A DNA stretch of 64,000 nt, from NCBI GenBank assembly GCA_008694505.1, contig VZDJ01007747.1:43544388-43608387 (forward strand), given 5' to 3'. A program made the position numbers and the translations under genes. This document shows, piece by piece, positions 12,818-24,036 of this stretch (position 1 is the stretch's first letter; the number at the start of each line of letters is the position of its first letter). The notes under the pieces were generated by a model. It had not been told where the DNA came from. It ran no database searches and saw only the letters and a list, made by a program, of their open reading frames with translations. This stretch comes from Cyanoderma ruficeps (Eukaryota; Chordata; Aves; Passeriformes; Timaliidae).

Positions 12818-12857
12818 TCCAGGGCTGGGAAATCAGTGCTGATTTCCCAGCCCTGGA
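12818..12857. repeat. 40-bp near-perfect palindrome (19-bp arms, 2-nt centre)
   Basis: Positions 12818-12836 and 12839-12857 are exact reverse complements around a central TG. The arm is TCCAGGGCTGGGAAATCAG. Such an arm length is unlikely by chance at one site in 64 kb. It could form a cruciform, or a hairpin if transcribed. It might be a small inverted duplication created during repair or the remnant of an inverted-repeat element. Confidence 0.95.
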
Positions 12858-13710
12858 TCTGCAGGGAGAGCAGCACCCTCGTGGCTCACTCCTGGGACAG
12901 AGGTAAAGCTCCTCACTGCAGGAGATGGTTTTTATTGCTCAGCTTCAAACTGCAGGGGAAAGAACCAGCCACAGAAAACAACACAAATGCCAATGTTCAA
13001 TTTAAAAAACAAACAATTAAACGCCCCCCTCTAAAGAATATATAAATATCTAGATAAACACAAGCAGAAATAAAGCTATAGATCCAGGAAGATGAGAGAG
13101 CAGATCCAGAGATGAGTGTCAAGGAAATTAAACATTAATAATGCTATGCCTGTCTTACAGACAAAAGTATTTTTACTCTGAAAAAAGATTAGAGGAAGGA
13201 TAAATAGTTCATAGCAGCTGTTTGACATGTCACTAAATATGCATTACTGGGAGATACTTCACTACAGTGGCAGTGAAATGGAAGAAGAAGCTGGTAATTA
13301 CGAGAGCAAGAAAATGTAAGGATTTCAACTGAACCTTTTAAAAATAATTGATATTTCAAATTTGATTTTATGAGTACAATCTACATGAAAAAAATTTATT
13401 CATGAGGACATTGGTTTCAAAATTCTAGAATATGACAGATTCATAAAGAATTATCATTTGAAAAAAAAATACAAAGCCAACAAGCCCACCTGATTTTCAA
13501 CAAGGAGCCACAATTTCCAAAAGTAGATGAAATCACATGGGAAAAAAATGAAAATAAATGCTTATGCCATGCAGTAGACAGTAAAGAAAATTCAGTTTAC
13601 AAACCTGAGAAAAAAAGAATCTGAATGTGGATGGAGCAAATGACAGCCACTGGAATGAGGCCCTGACATCTCCCAGCAGCTCCTTCACCTTCCCTACCAT
13701 CACTTCCATC

Positions 13711-13741
13711 TTTTTTCTTTTTTTTTAAAAAAAAAAAAAAA
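13711..13741. repeat. T-run joined to A-run
   Basis: T6-C-T9 is followed directly by A15, a self-complementary homopolymer junction. It can fold back on itself and is prone to sequencing and length errors. Confidence 0.9.
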
Positions 13742-14835
13742 CTCCTAGCTGGAGAAAAAGAAACCAGGAGATGATTCCCACTGATTCAGGTGTGAGCCAG
13801 GCTGTGACTCTACTGGAACAGCACCTCTCACTGTCCTCTGGGCTGGGTTTCTGTGCTGCCCTTTCTCCTGCAGCCAGAATGGCATCGCTGTGCATCAGAC
13901 AGAACTGCTGCTCTTCCCCTTGGCACACAAACCCTTCATGCCAACCCCAAAGCCAGACTCCAGGCACTTTACTGAAATAAATACCTTATTCTACCTGGTA
14001 TCAGGCATTTACACGATGTTGGCAGTTTAAACACCGGAGAGTGGGAGTAAAGGACTAAACTCCTGTCTCAGTTTTCCCCTGAGGTTGTTGAAATTATGAT
14101 CAAGCTGTTTCTTGAACCAGACACTTTCCTGTGTGTCTTTTACAGCATAATACAAACTCATTCAAAAAGAGATTATTCTTGTTTTTCTGAATCTGGACTC
14201 CTAAATGAAGTCCTCCTGCAGTTAACTCTATTTTAAATTATTTTTCTAATGCACCATAGGATTCATCTATGTGAGAACACTGGCTCAATTTAACCATTCA
14301 CAATTTGATTTAGTTGAATGCAACCTTGCTTTATTTCCATTTATCTTGTTACAGTTCCAGCTAATGGGGAATTGAGTGAAGTTCTGGCTCAGCTGCACAG
14401 AAGCAAACAGCTGTAGAGATTGAAGATGCTCCTGCTCTCCAGCTGCTCATTCTGTCCTTCTGCCAGATCTTACTGTCCCTGAAAATTTGGCAGAAGTGGG
14501 TCTGTCCTATAGCCTCAAGCGCTGTGGCTGACATTTGTCCTGATGCAAAGGAATTTTCACACATTTTCTCTCTTGAATCTGCTAAAGATGCAACAACCTT
14601 CAGAGCAGGAGCACAACAGTGTCACATTTGAAGGTGACTTTCCTCTCCTCACCTCCTGCTGAACAGCACTGGGTCACGTGGAGGGCACCTTACCAAAACT
14701 GTCCTGTCACTGACATGAGAAAAATACCCTGCACTGCCACGTCCCAAAGGTTTTCAAGTATTTTGCATAATTAATACATTTATCCGGTCAGCTTGAATTC
14801 CTTTATGTCATGGAAATTTCATGAATTTTGAAGCA

Positions 14836-14879
14836 CCTTGTAGGTCCCTTCCAGCTCAGGACATTCTGTCACTTTATGA
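14836..14879 (+). mobile_element. short CR1 3'-tail remnant, sense
   Basis: CCTTGTAGGTCCCTTCCAGCTCAGGACATTCTGTCACTTTATGA matches the style of CR1 3' ends (AGGTCCCTTCCAGCTC... then 8-mer tail). It sits 15 bases before the antisense CR1 at 14895, so the two are tail to tail. Confidence 0.65.
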
Positions 14880-14894
14880 GCTGCCAGGTCTGTT

Positions 14895-15430
14895 TCACAG
14901 AACCACACATAGGATTGTAGCCCAGTTTGGGTTGGAAGGGATCTAAAAAATCATCCTGCCATGGGCAGAGGCACCTTCCACCACTCCAGGTTGCTCCAAG
15001 CTCTGTCCAACCTGGCCTTGGACACTTCCAGGGATCCAGGGGCAGCCACAGCTTCTCTGGGAACCCTCTGCCAAGGGCTCAGCAACCTCACAAGGAACAA
15101 TTTCTCCCTAATATCCCATCCAGCTCTGCCCTCTGGCAGTGGGAAGCCATTCCCTGTGTCCTGTCCCTCCATCCCTTGTCCCCAGTCCCTCTCCAGCTCT
15201 CCTGGAGCCCCTTTAGGCCCTGGGAGGGCTCTGAGCTCTCCCTGGAGCCTTCCCTTCTCCAGGTGAGCACCCCAGGCTCTCCCAGCCTGGCTCCAGAGTA
15301 GAGGGCTTCCAGCCCTTGGAGCGTCTCCATGGCCTCCTCTGGACCCTCTCCAGCAGCTCCAGGTCCTTCTGCTGTTGGCCCCAGGGCTGGGGCAGCTCTG
15401 CAGGTGGGATCTCACCTGAGCAGGGCACGG
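14895..15430 (-). mobile_element. CR1 LINE fragment, antisense
   Basis: Reads as the reverse complement of the CR1 3' region. It has tail-side TCACAGAACCACACATAGGA, GTTTGGGTTGGAAGGGATC, CCATGGGCAGAGGCACCTTCC and GGTTGCTCCAAGC, through to GCAGGTGGGATCTCACCTGAGC. It covers nearly the same part of the element as 9770-10355. Open frames of 124 codons (plus) and 154 codons (minus) within it are shadows of the repeat. Confidence 0.96.
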
Positions 15431-17430
15431 GTGATCTTTTCAAAGTGACAGAAGTAAAACATTTAACATGGCATCATTAAATGATTTCCCTTTCAAGTTT
15501 CCAAACAGGATTTGTCTTTGAGCTCTCCTGGGAAGGGAGAGCAGGGTCATGGAGCTCCTCCATCCCTAAGCAGCCGCCTCCCAGAACTGACCTTGAAAAC
15601 TGAGCAAAGCAAGAGGGTTTCTACCTCCATCACAGGTCAGGTCCAGGACTGGTTTTTATTTCTGTGTCCTTCCTTGTTTCCTTGCTCAAGACAGAAACCC
15701 AGAACATAATAGCAGAGGGAGAAGTTTCAGAATTTGCCTGCCCTTCACAAGTTTTCATGTTTGTGCAGTTTTTCTATAAAATGAATGTGCATCTTTCCCA
15801 AGTTGCCACTTGGCTGTCAGATCTCCCAAAAGACTATCCATGGCATAGTACAGGTGATAGCTCACCCATGCCAAGGATGTTCTCCAAAATCATCCTCCCA
15901 CCAACATTTCAGGGCTCATGATGTCATAGCAACTACCTAAACTTCCACCCAGCCAGATCTGCCTGGCAGCCCATCTGTCACAACTCCATCTAAAATTATG
16001 TGAATGGCTCTTTAGAGAAAGCAACACTGAATGTGAGAGGCTGTACCATTTAACAACTTCAATTTTTAATAGATATCGTAAGTTTGGGCAAAGTCATGGG
16101 GGAAGTGGAACAGAACCTCAAATTTGCCTCAATATTTTCATATTGGTTCTCACAAAAGGTAAATCCTGTGAAATGCACCCAATCATCATGGTTAAACATG
16201 CTGTTAACCACTCCCTACCAAAAGCTCCTGATGCTACAGCAAAATTCAGGCTTTAATTGATTCTATTTCCATGTCTTTATCTTTTTTCCTTAGAACTCCA
16301 AGGTTATTTCATACACTACAAAACACCTTCAAGTAATTACAGGCATCTGACTGCACTGGGGCCTGGCATCCCTCCACACTGGAGTCTTGAAAACATTTGC
16401 TCTCTGAGGGCTATTATTCTTCAGGTTTTGCAAAATTATTTATTGCCTGGAGTTTTTCTTAACTGATTAGCTGACAAAACTATATTGTACAGAAAACAAA
16501 AATAAATAAACATACCACTTGTGTTTTTATCTATTTGCTTTTAAAATGAAATACATTAAAGTTTAATAAAGGTGTTTATTATTACATTTTTACTCTTAAA
16601 AGTCCAAAAGCTAAACCAGAAATCCTTCAGAAGAATCTCAACATCTCTAATGTTTTATATTCTGGCCCTGCAGGTTTGCTTATGTTAATTGCAGGAGGTT
16701 TTGGGTTTCTTTTAGTTAAATAAATTTGTTGTTGTTGTTGTTTTAAGAGAGGTGTTTAAGACAGCATTTTGTGATACTAAGAGGAAGAAATGTTGATCTT
16801 ATATTTCCCTGTTTCTGGAATAAATAGTGTATTAAAAGGACTTTTGCCCAGCCTTTTTCTCATTGCATGGTTTATTAACTGACATAAAATTCATCGCTGC
16901 ACTACTTTCCTGCTGACATTAGACTAAGAGTCACGGGAGACTTTGTTTTCTTGCTTTATCCATCTTCTAGACACGAAAGACTTCTGGCAGTAGCCAAAAC
17001 ATCTAATGGAAACCTCTTCCCTTGGTTAGCTGTGGCACCTCAGTATAAGGTGAAATACAACATTCTGTGTTTGTGCACTGAATTAAAGCCCAGCACAACG
17101 TCTGAGCTGGGGTGGAACAAAGCCGGAACATCCAGACAGTGAAATACACCGGGATATGAAGGTGCAGATCTTTTGCTTGGCTGCATAAATCTTGTTTTTA
17201 AACTGCCTGACTCACACCCAACAAAGAACCCTTTAGTAAAGTCCATCTGCCATAATCTCAAGTTACACAGAAGCTTGGAGGAGAAAAAAGCCAAAAATCT
17301 TTTTACAATAAATGAGGAACCAACGTTATTCTTAGATTAAATCACAATGGTACTCTTATTATAATGGGTGAAGTATTTAACAGCCAGGTAGAAATGGTAA
17401 ATGTTAAGGGTATTATGTAGTGCAGGTGTC
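15431..17430. other. unique stretch, no gene recognised
   Basis: No recognisable gene; the longest open frame is 85 codons (15664-15921, plus). A short (GTT)n run lies at 16727-16744. Confidence 0.65.
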
Positions 17431-17603
17431 TGAATATATCTATATTTATATATATGTATATATCCATATATCTGTATATATCTGTATATATCTGTACATA
17501 TCTATATCTGTATATATCTATATATATATGTGTGTATAACACTATATATATGCATAGACATATATAGATACAGATATATATAGATACAGCTATATATAGA
17601 TAT
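17431..17603. repeat. TATATCTG / TATACAGA inverted microsatellite
   Basis: The left part carries TATATCTGTA-type units and the right part carries the complementary TAGATACAGATATATA units. They meet near 17540, where a TGTGTGTATAACAC segment lies. The whole block is therefore a low-complexity repeat that is imperfectly self-complementary. It yields Tyr/Ile-rich frames (17342-17647, minus) that are not genes. Confidence 0.93.
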
Positions 17604-20600
17604 GTAAAAAGTGTGAAATCATGCTGCAAACTCAGGTTTCCAAACAATGTTTCACCACACGTTCCTCCTGTAATGTCAAAAAGAATATAAACCGACCCCC
17701 TAGAGAAATGTTAGGAATAATTTGAGTGTAACATCACCAAAAGATGAAGAAATGATCTGATTTCTTTGACACATCTACGTTTGGAGATTCACCCTGCAGG
17801 AACTTTGTTCCACCCCTCCTTTGCCTGTGTACCCCTTTTCCTGGTGCTTTTCCCCGTTGTAGGAATGGATCACCAGCAATCCCAGAGGAGGGAGGGAGGC
17901 TGCCCACACCTTTCCACCACAACAGCCTAAGTGGGCTCTCAGGTGAAATGAAAATGGAAAATGTTTATGAACAACATCACAGCACACCATGGAGAAAAGC
18001 AAGTTCGGTTCAGTTTTATATAAACCAGAGGAGTGAATTGGAAATTTAACATGAAAGGCAATTTCCCAAGAAAACTGAAACAATTCCATGAGTGGCTGCA
18101 GGGAGGAAATAGTCTGCTTAGTGGATTAAAAGACTGACCAAGATTTCTGAGGAATCAAAAGATGGACAGCAGTAGATAAATCCTCCGTGCTGTTCAAAGG
18201 AGTCAGTCATTTCCTAACCAGTAAATATGACAATCAGGTATTAGGTTAGAGACTTTATTTGCCTTGTAACTACTTTGAGTGGTTTAATACGAACTTTTCC
18301 CTGCAGCACAAAGGTATTCAGATGTTGAAGCCCAAACCTAATCCCAGTTCCCTTTATTTCCTGATCTGCCATCCCTGAGTTTCCTCCCATTTCAACTGGA
18401 TGTAGAGGAGAGGGGGGAAAGAAACTACAAGGAAGCACGACGATCTCTTTAGCATCTCTCCACAACTCATCTTCCCACCCTGAAGTTTTCCCTGAAACAG
18501 TGAAAACTTATTCCATTCCCCAGAGTTAAGGAATCTTTTCTTCCTTTTGTCCAAGGAGGCAGAATCTGATCTGCAAAGCACTTAATTATGGCATTTAATA
18601 ATCTAGTTTTTCTGAACACAGAGAGAGACAACAGATTAGACACCAATACCTTCTTAACCCTGATTATTAAGGGAAAAATATAAAGGCATTCAAAATGATA
18701 AATTCTGATTGAGGGGAAAATAAACATTACAAATCATGTGTTTTAATGTTTTGGTGCAGCATTTCAGCCACCTCATAGCCTCACACTAATCTGACTTTCT
18801 ACCTCACTGCAGGTTGACATCCATTGACGTCAGACTTTAAAAATGCTTCAATCAAGATCTCTATAATCCTCATAACTAAAATGTCTTTGTTCTGTTTTAT
18901 GATCAAACATTTCTGAAAACAGAGCCACCAGTCCCAGCAAGCACTCAGGATGCTCAGAGGTGAGTTAAGGCACAATAAAAAGCTCAGTAATCTCCCAAAT
19001 CTCCTCAGAGTACACGTTTGTTTATCACTGTGCCTGCAGACTCTTACACTGCAAATGTACTGGCAACCATTTCTAGCAGACACGAATATCATTTGAAAAG
19101 TTTAAAGATGCACAGGAAAAGCAATCAACAGCCTCAATAAGAAATCTCAGAAAAAAAGTAAAATGATTTGGTAAACATGAATGATTGATAAGTTCTTCAG
19201 TGGAAAAAAAAGAAGGTGTAAATCAAGAAGCAATGACTTTTTGTACCCATCCTTTAAGTAGCAGGTTTTAGAAACTTTTGTATTGCCCATAAAATTAGCT
19301 AGAAGATAAATCTCACTATGGTGATTTGCTCTTTATAAGTCCAAAGCCACTGTTCTGAATTCTCACTGTATAATTACTTCAATACAGATAAAGCATGAGT
19401 CATCTGTTCTACTTTAACCTTTGCATTTAAATTTGAATTTTATTCCTGCTTATCTATTTTTCCTAAATTGATATTACTGTCTACTATGTTTATTAAAAAC
19501 AACTTAAAGCCACAGTGCGTGCCAAACTCTGCACTGAGGCACCATTTGTTGTGTTATTTTAATTAACATGTCTCAGGGAGATTACAATTCTAATCATTTC
19601 TATTAAACTATGTCAAAGTTTTCTTACTCTTAGATGTCAGATTTTGTTTCCTGTTTCAAGTTATGCCTTAATAACCCAGGAGGCTTTTAGTAAATGCTCC
19701 GCACACCCAGGCAGGAAACTCAGAGGCACTGCCCTGTTTCTCTGGTAACAGCAGAACCCTGGTTGATTAGGCAATGTCCTCAGCAGGCTCCCAAATCTGC
19801 CCCCTCTGGATCTCCTCCTCCTTTCCCGTCCTCAGTGAGACACAATTTCTAAAAACCAAGGAAACACATTCTTGGAACGACATCAGTCAGAATCCCCTTC
19901 TCTCATTAACAAGCAGGTCCCGGGGCAGGACTGGAATTGAAAGGAAATCAAAGAGCAAGCCCACCACATGCGGACTGAGAACAGTCTGAGGTTAAATACT
20001 GGGGATCTCCACACATTTGCCCGTGACTTAGCACAGTCCCTGGATGGCACACTGGGGCAGCAGGCTGGATCTCAGTGGATTTACATGGCTGCAGGGTGAG
20101 CTTCTATGTAGAAAAAAAGGTTTAGTTCATACCTTGTTTGGGTGAATTTCTTCTGAGGTTTGGCCCCAGGTATCTGACAGGGGCTCTAAGCCACTGAGGC
20201 AGGAAGAAAAGACTCCTCTCTTCAGGCTTAAAGGGATTGTAGTTACTTCTGAAAGTTTTTTACCCTCTTCCTCCCTTTTTGGTGACCCAACCATGAGATC
20301 TGGTCTCCCTCAGCCATTATGTAACTGCAGGGTGACACTTTCTGCTCATCTGAATAAACAACAGGACAGCATTTATCCAGCATTTCCAGTGGGAATCCCC
20401 TCCTTCTGAGGGACCCTTTTCCATGATGGATGGACAGGAGCTGACTGGGAGCCCAGCAGAGCTGTCAGGGGCCCCCACGCGGAGCTGACTCTGGAGAAGG
20501 TTTTACGGATCTCTTGCAGAGAGAGCAGGCAGGGACATGTCACCTCAAAGACTCCCACACACACCACACTGGGACACAACAGGAATACCTGGGGTATTTT

Positions 20601-21851
20601 AGTGCCCCTTTTCTTAATTAAAAGATGAGTGGTCCATTTACTACCATCAAGATACTTTCACAATCTGAAAGACTATGGAAGTCTTTCAGTTGTTAGTTTT
20701 TGGACAGCAGGACGTACTGACATCTACTACTGCCAATTAAATTCAACATTGCTGTCTACCTTTCCTTTGGAAATCCAAACCAAATTCAATTAGTCTGGAT
20801 TGCCTTCTTTCTCTACCTTATATATTAAAAAAATATTTAAGATAAAGGTTTGGTACTACAGTGAGTCTTAAGATGTATCATGTAACTAATCTGCCACGAT
20901 GGAAAAGCAGACCTTTCTCTGCAGATTTTAATTTGGGTCTTGATTGTAAGTGAATATCAGGATCTTTGAACGGAAGAGATTGAAGCCTTACCTATGAAAA
21001 AATAATCAGGAAATCTTTACACAAAGCTCAAATGCTTTGTCTCTGCTTTTGTTCACAGTGCAAGACTACAAGAAAAAAAATCAATGACTGTGCCTCAATC
21101 TGTATCCATCAAATATGCTTAACAAACTCCTTTAATTCTACTCATCTCATCTCTTCATTCTTAATTCAAAGCAGGGTGTATTTCTGCCATCTCAATCACT
21201 TCTCACAATTCTTTGCTCAAGTCCCACAACCCTTTTTCTACTGTTTGTTGAATTTTCTTAGATCTTTTGATCCAAATTACCTGAGTCCTACCATAATTTC
21301 CAGGATGCTAGACAAGCTTTCATAATTATTTGGCAATGCCATGACTCTTTGCATAGCTCTCTGTGCCACAGAGGGTCTGACCTGCAGCAATCAGCAGCAG
21401 AGAACTGCTGAGGTTCACCTGAGAAGGGTGTCCCTGTATTTTGCAGTTTGTAACACACCCGTGGATTTTTTTTTCCACTCATTTTCTCTAATTTTATTTT
21501 TTTTTCAAATATTTGAATGAAGTTTGTCCCTTTCTGCCTTCTGCTGAAAAAAAAAGTTTGGATTTCAGAGTCCCTCAGTGCATGTTCAGAATGCCTGTTT
21601 TGAATACAGCGCCCACCTAGGAAGGAGGAGTTGCAGAAGCTCTTTTAGCCTAAAAACTTACAAGTAGACACCAAAAATCAGCTCAAATCCACCACCTTTT
21701 CTTCAGGTGATGCTCCTTTAACATTCACAGCTGTTCACAGACCACTCCAGTCCCTGAGCAAGACATTTTCAAGCACCACTCAAACTTGGGAGGCTTTCCC
21801 AAGTGCAAAGCTGTTTCACCCCCCTCTACTTCAACCCTTCCACACCAATGG
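17604..21851. other. unique stretch, no gene or transposon recognised
   Basis: More than 4 kb without a recognised transposon. The longest open frame is 104 codons (17775-18089, minus), with no motif. Contains a 10-bp-arm hairpin at 20665-20689. Slightly GC-richer patches lie at 19700-20100 and 20380-20580. Confidence 0.6.
20665..20689. repeat. inverted repeat (10-bp arms)
   Basis: CTGAAAGACT at 20665-20674 pairs exactly with AGTCTTTCAG at 20680-20689 around a 5-nt spacer, ATGGA. Confidence 0.8.
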
Positions 21852-21914
21852 AAAAAAAAAAAAAGAGGTTTCTATAAAAAAAGAGGTTTTCTTCTGAAAA
21901 AAAAGGTTTCTATG
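21852..21914. repeat. degenerate minisatellite of A-run plus GAGGTTTCTAT units
   Basis: Three successive units each consist of an A-run followed by (GA)GGTTT and C/T-rich sequence: 21852-21875, 21876-21896 and 21897-21914. They differ in A-run length and a few substitutions. Confidence 0.8.
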
Positions 21915-22855
21915 TGGTTGCACATCCCATAGATCAATGCTAGTCCTGTTAGAAACTGCAGTCACTGGCTCAGTGTGCACAGAGGGAGAGTGATTGCTGA
22001 GCCCAAATACTTCCCATCCCTACCTGCTATAGGAGGTTTCCTCTAACCCCATTGAACAGCCTGTTCTCAATCTGTGTCAGAGCTGAAATGACACCAAAGT
22101 GGGCTGGAGGAAGGTCTTCCCCTCCCTCAGACCCTGCCATGGCCCTAAGGACACCACAACCCAAAGTCTTGGACAGTCTGAAGCCAGTTGGTGCTGGGAA
22201 TGTTGGAGAGAGTGCCTGGAAAGGTGCCACAGGAGGAAGATTTTGGGTCAGCTGAGAGGCACATCCTTCCCATCCTTGCTTGCCTCAAGCCTCACGGGAC
22301 TGAAGTGGCCAAGCAGAAAGGACAACAAGCACAAAATCAGACAGAATGCTTTTATTGTCTGAAACTCACCACACAACCCGGCCTGGCTTTTGTCTCCCTG
22401 GCACAGGAGGGCACTCGAACAAGAGGAAAAGGAAGCGGATAAATGAGCTCTGAGGTGTGTCCTCCTGGGAGCTGCATTGTTCAAGTGTCATTTAAGAGCT
22501 CCTACCATCCCTTTCAGACCCTTGTGGGGGGAGAATTGCTCAGGTGATGAGCTCTCCTTTCCCTAAATTAGACTCTGGATTTGGAAGCACACCCCAGCTC
22601 CTGCCTCGCCATCCGAACTACTGAGCACAACTTGGCCCAAAGCCGACAGAGTGAAGGAGGATTTAAAGCACAATTCATGGAGTTGTGACAGCTTTCCCAG
22701 AATAACCTCTTCTCTAACTGGGGAGAGACAGAATCTGTTTTTCTAAGAACTGAACTGTCCCAATTTTAGCCCAGATTTTGCTAAAACACAGCGCAATAAA
22801 AGAGTTCACCTTTGACCAACAACTAAATCTTGCATTTCAGAAGAAGTTAAGGTAG

Positions 22856-22922
22856 AAAAAAGAGGAGGGGGGGGAAAAAAAAGAAAAACATAAACCCCCC
22901 CAAACCAACAAACAAACAAAAA
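22856..22922. repeat. purine tract with G8, then C7 and (CAAA)n
   Basis: The purine-only tract runs to about 22888 and includes a G8 run (22867-22874). It is followed by a C7 run at 22895-22901 and CAAA units at 22902-22922. The G and C runs can pair across about 20 bases. Confidence 0.85.
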
Positions 22923-24017
22923 GCAGCTTTCAATTCTAAGCATTTAAGACAAAACCCAAAGGAGACATAAAGCAAACACTGCAAAGGCTTCTGTTTAAAA
23001 TCCATTTCCAGGAGAGCTGAATGGGGACAGAGGAGAGGGAAAAGCTGAGGAAGAAAAATTCACCCAGGCAAATTTTTTTCTGTCCTTATCCCTCATTTTA
23101 GCCTTCAGTGAATTTCCCCACATAGTCTTTCCCAAATCTTGGGAAGAGGTGGAACTGTAACACAGTGAGATTCATAAATAAGAAAAATATTTTGATTTTT
23201 TGTGTGTGTGTCACTACTGATCCTGAAGCAGTTTCCAGATTGATGGCACTGACCTGCACCCAAAAGGTACATATGGATTTTGGCGCCAATCCAGTACCAA
23301 ATTCTTGCAAAGGAGTCTTAGAACACTTTGCTAACAGTGGCAGAGTTTGGCAGAGCCTTGTAATTAATGTCTTGTTGCTTTTCCCTTTTGTCAAAGTAGT
23401 CAAAATAATGTCATATGAAATGATTTATTTTTGTTTGTTTGGCAGCTCTCCAGCATTTCAATAGCAGGGAGGCTGCTGTGCTCAGTGTTGATTTGTCCCA
23501 GCACATTATATTTGTACAATTTCAACCCTGTAGTACACAGCCAGGCAAGGGAATAACACAAAGTTTTTTAATATTCTGCCTTTGCAACAAGCAAACAACC
23601 CAGAAGAGTGTATTTCAATTTTTGCCTGGGGATTAACATACAAATGTTCTGAAAATTAGGGATATAATTATGTGAAGTCAATTACAATTTTCAATTACTT
23701 ATTTCCTAAGGCTTTATGCTCAGCAATGTTGGACATTCTGGGCTTGTAGCTCCCCTCAGTTCTGTTTATCATCTACAAACAAAGAAACACCGCAGCCAAA
23801 TGACTCAGAATAAAAAGGTTTTAAGTATTTTGCAGGTAAGCAAAAGCGAGCAGAGTTTGTCTCAGCTTCACAAAGTATTTGGGGTGGTCTCAGGGCTCCT
23901 GACCTCACAAAGCTTTTGTTATGCTGGTGATAGCAACAGAGAGCTGGGGACACAGATGGGTTTTTTTAAGGGCTTAATTGCAATACAAAATAAAGTTACT
24001 GATTAATAAAAACAATA

Positions 24018-24036
24018 TGTGTGAGTGTGTGTGTGA
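24018..24036. repeat. (GT)n microsatellite, short
   Basis: Interrupted TGTGTGAGTGTGTGTGTGAG tract. Confidence 0.85.

Larger units (their letters stand above)
12586..14835. other. unique stretch with a strong palindrome and T/A tract
   Basis: No gene recognised; the longest open frame is 80 codons. Contains the palindrome at 12818-12857 and a T-run/A-run junction at 13711-13741. Otherwise AT-rich unique DNA. Confidence 0.6.

Noticed and set aside
14951..15415. 154-codon minus-strand open frame
   Set aside because: CR1 sequence; similar frames recur in every copy of this branch.
17342..17647. Tyr/Ile-rich 101-codon frame
   Set aside because: Translation of the TATATCTG microsatellite.
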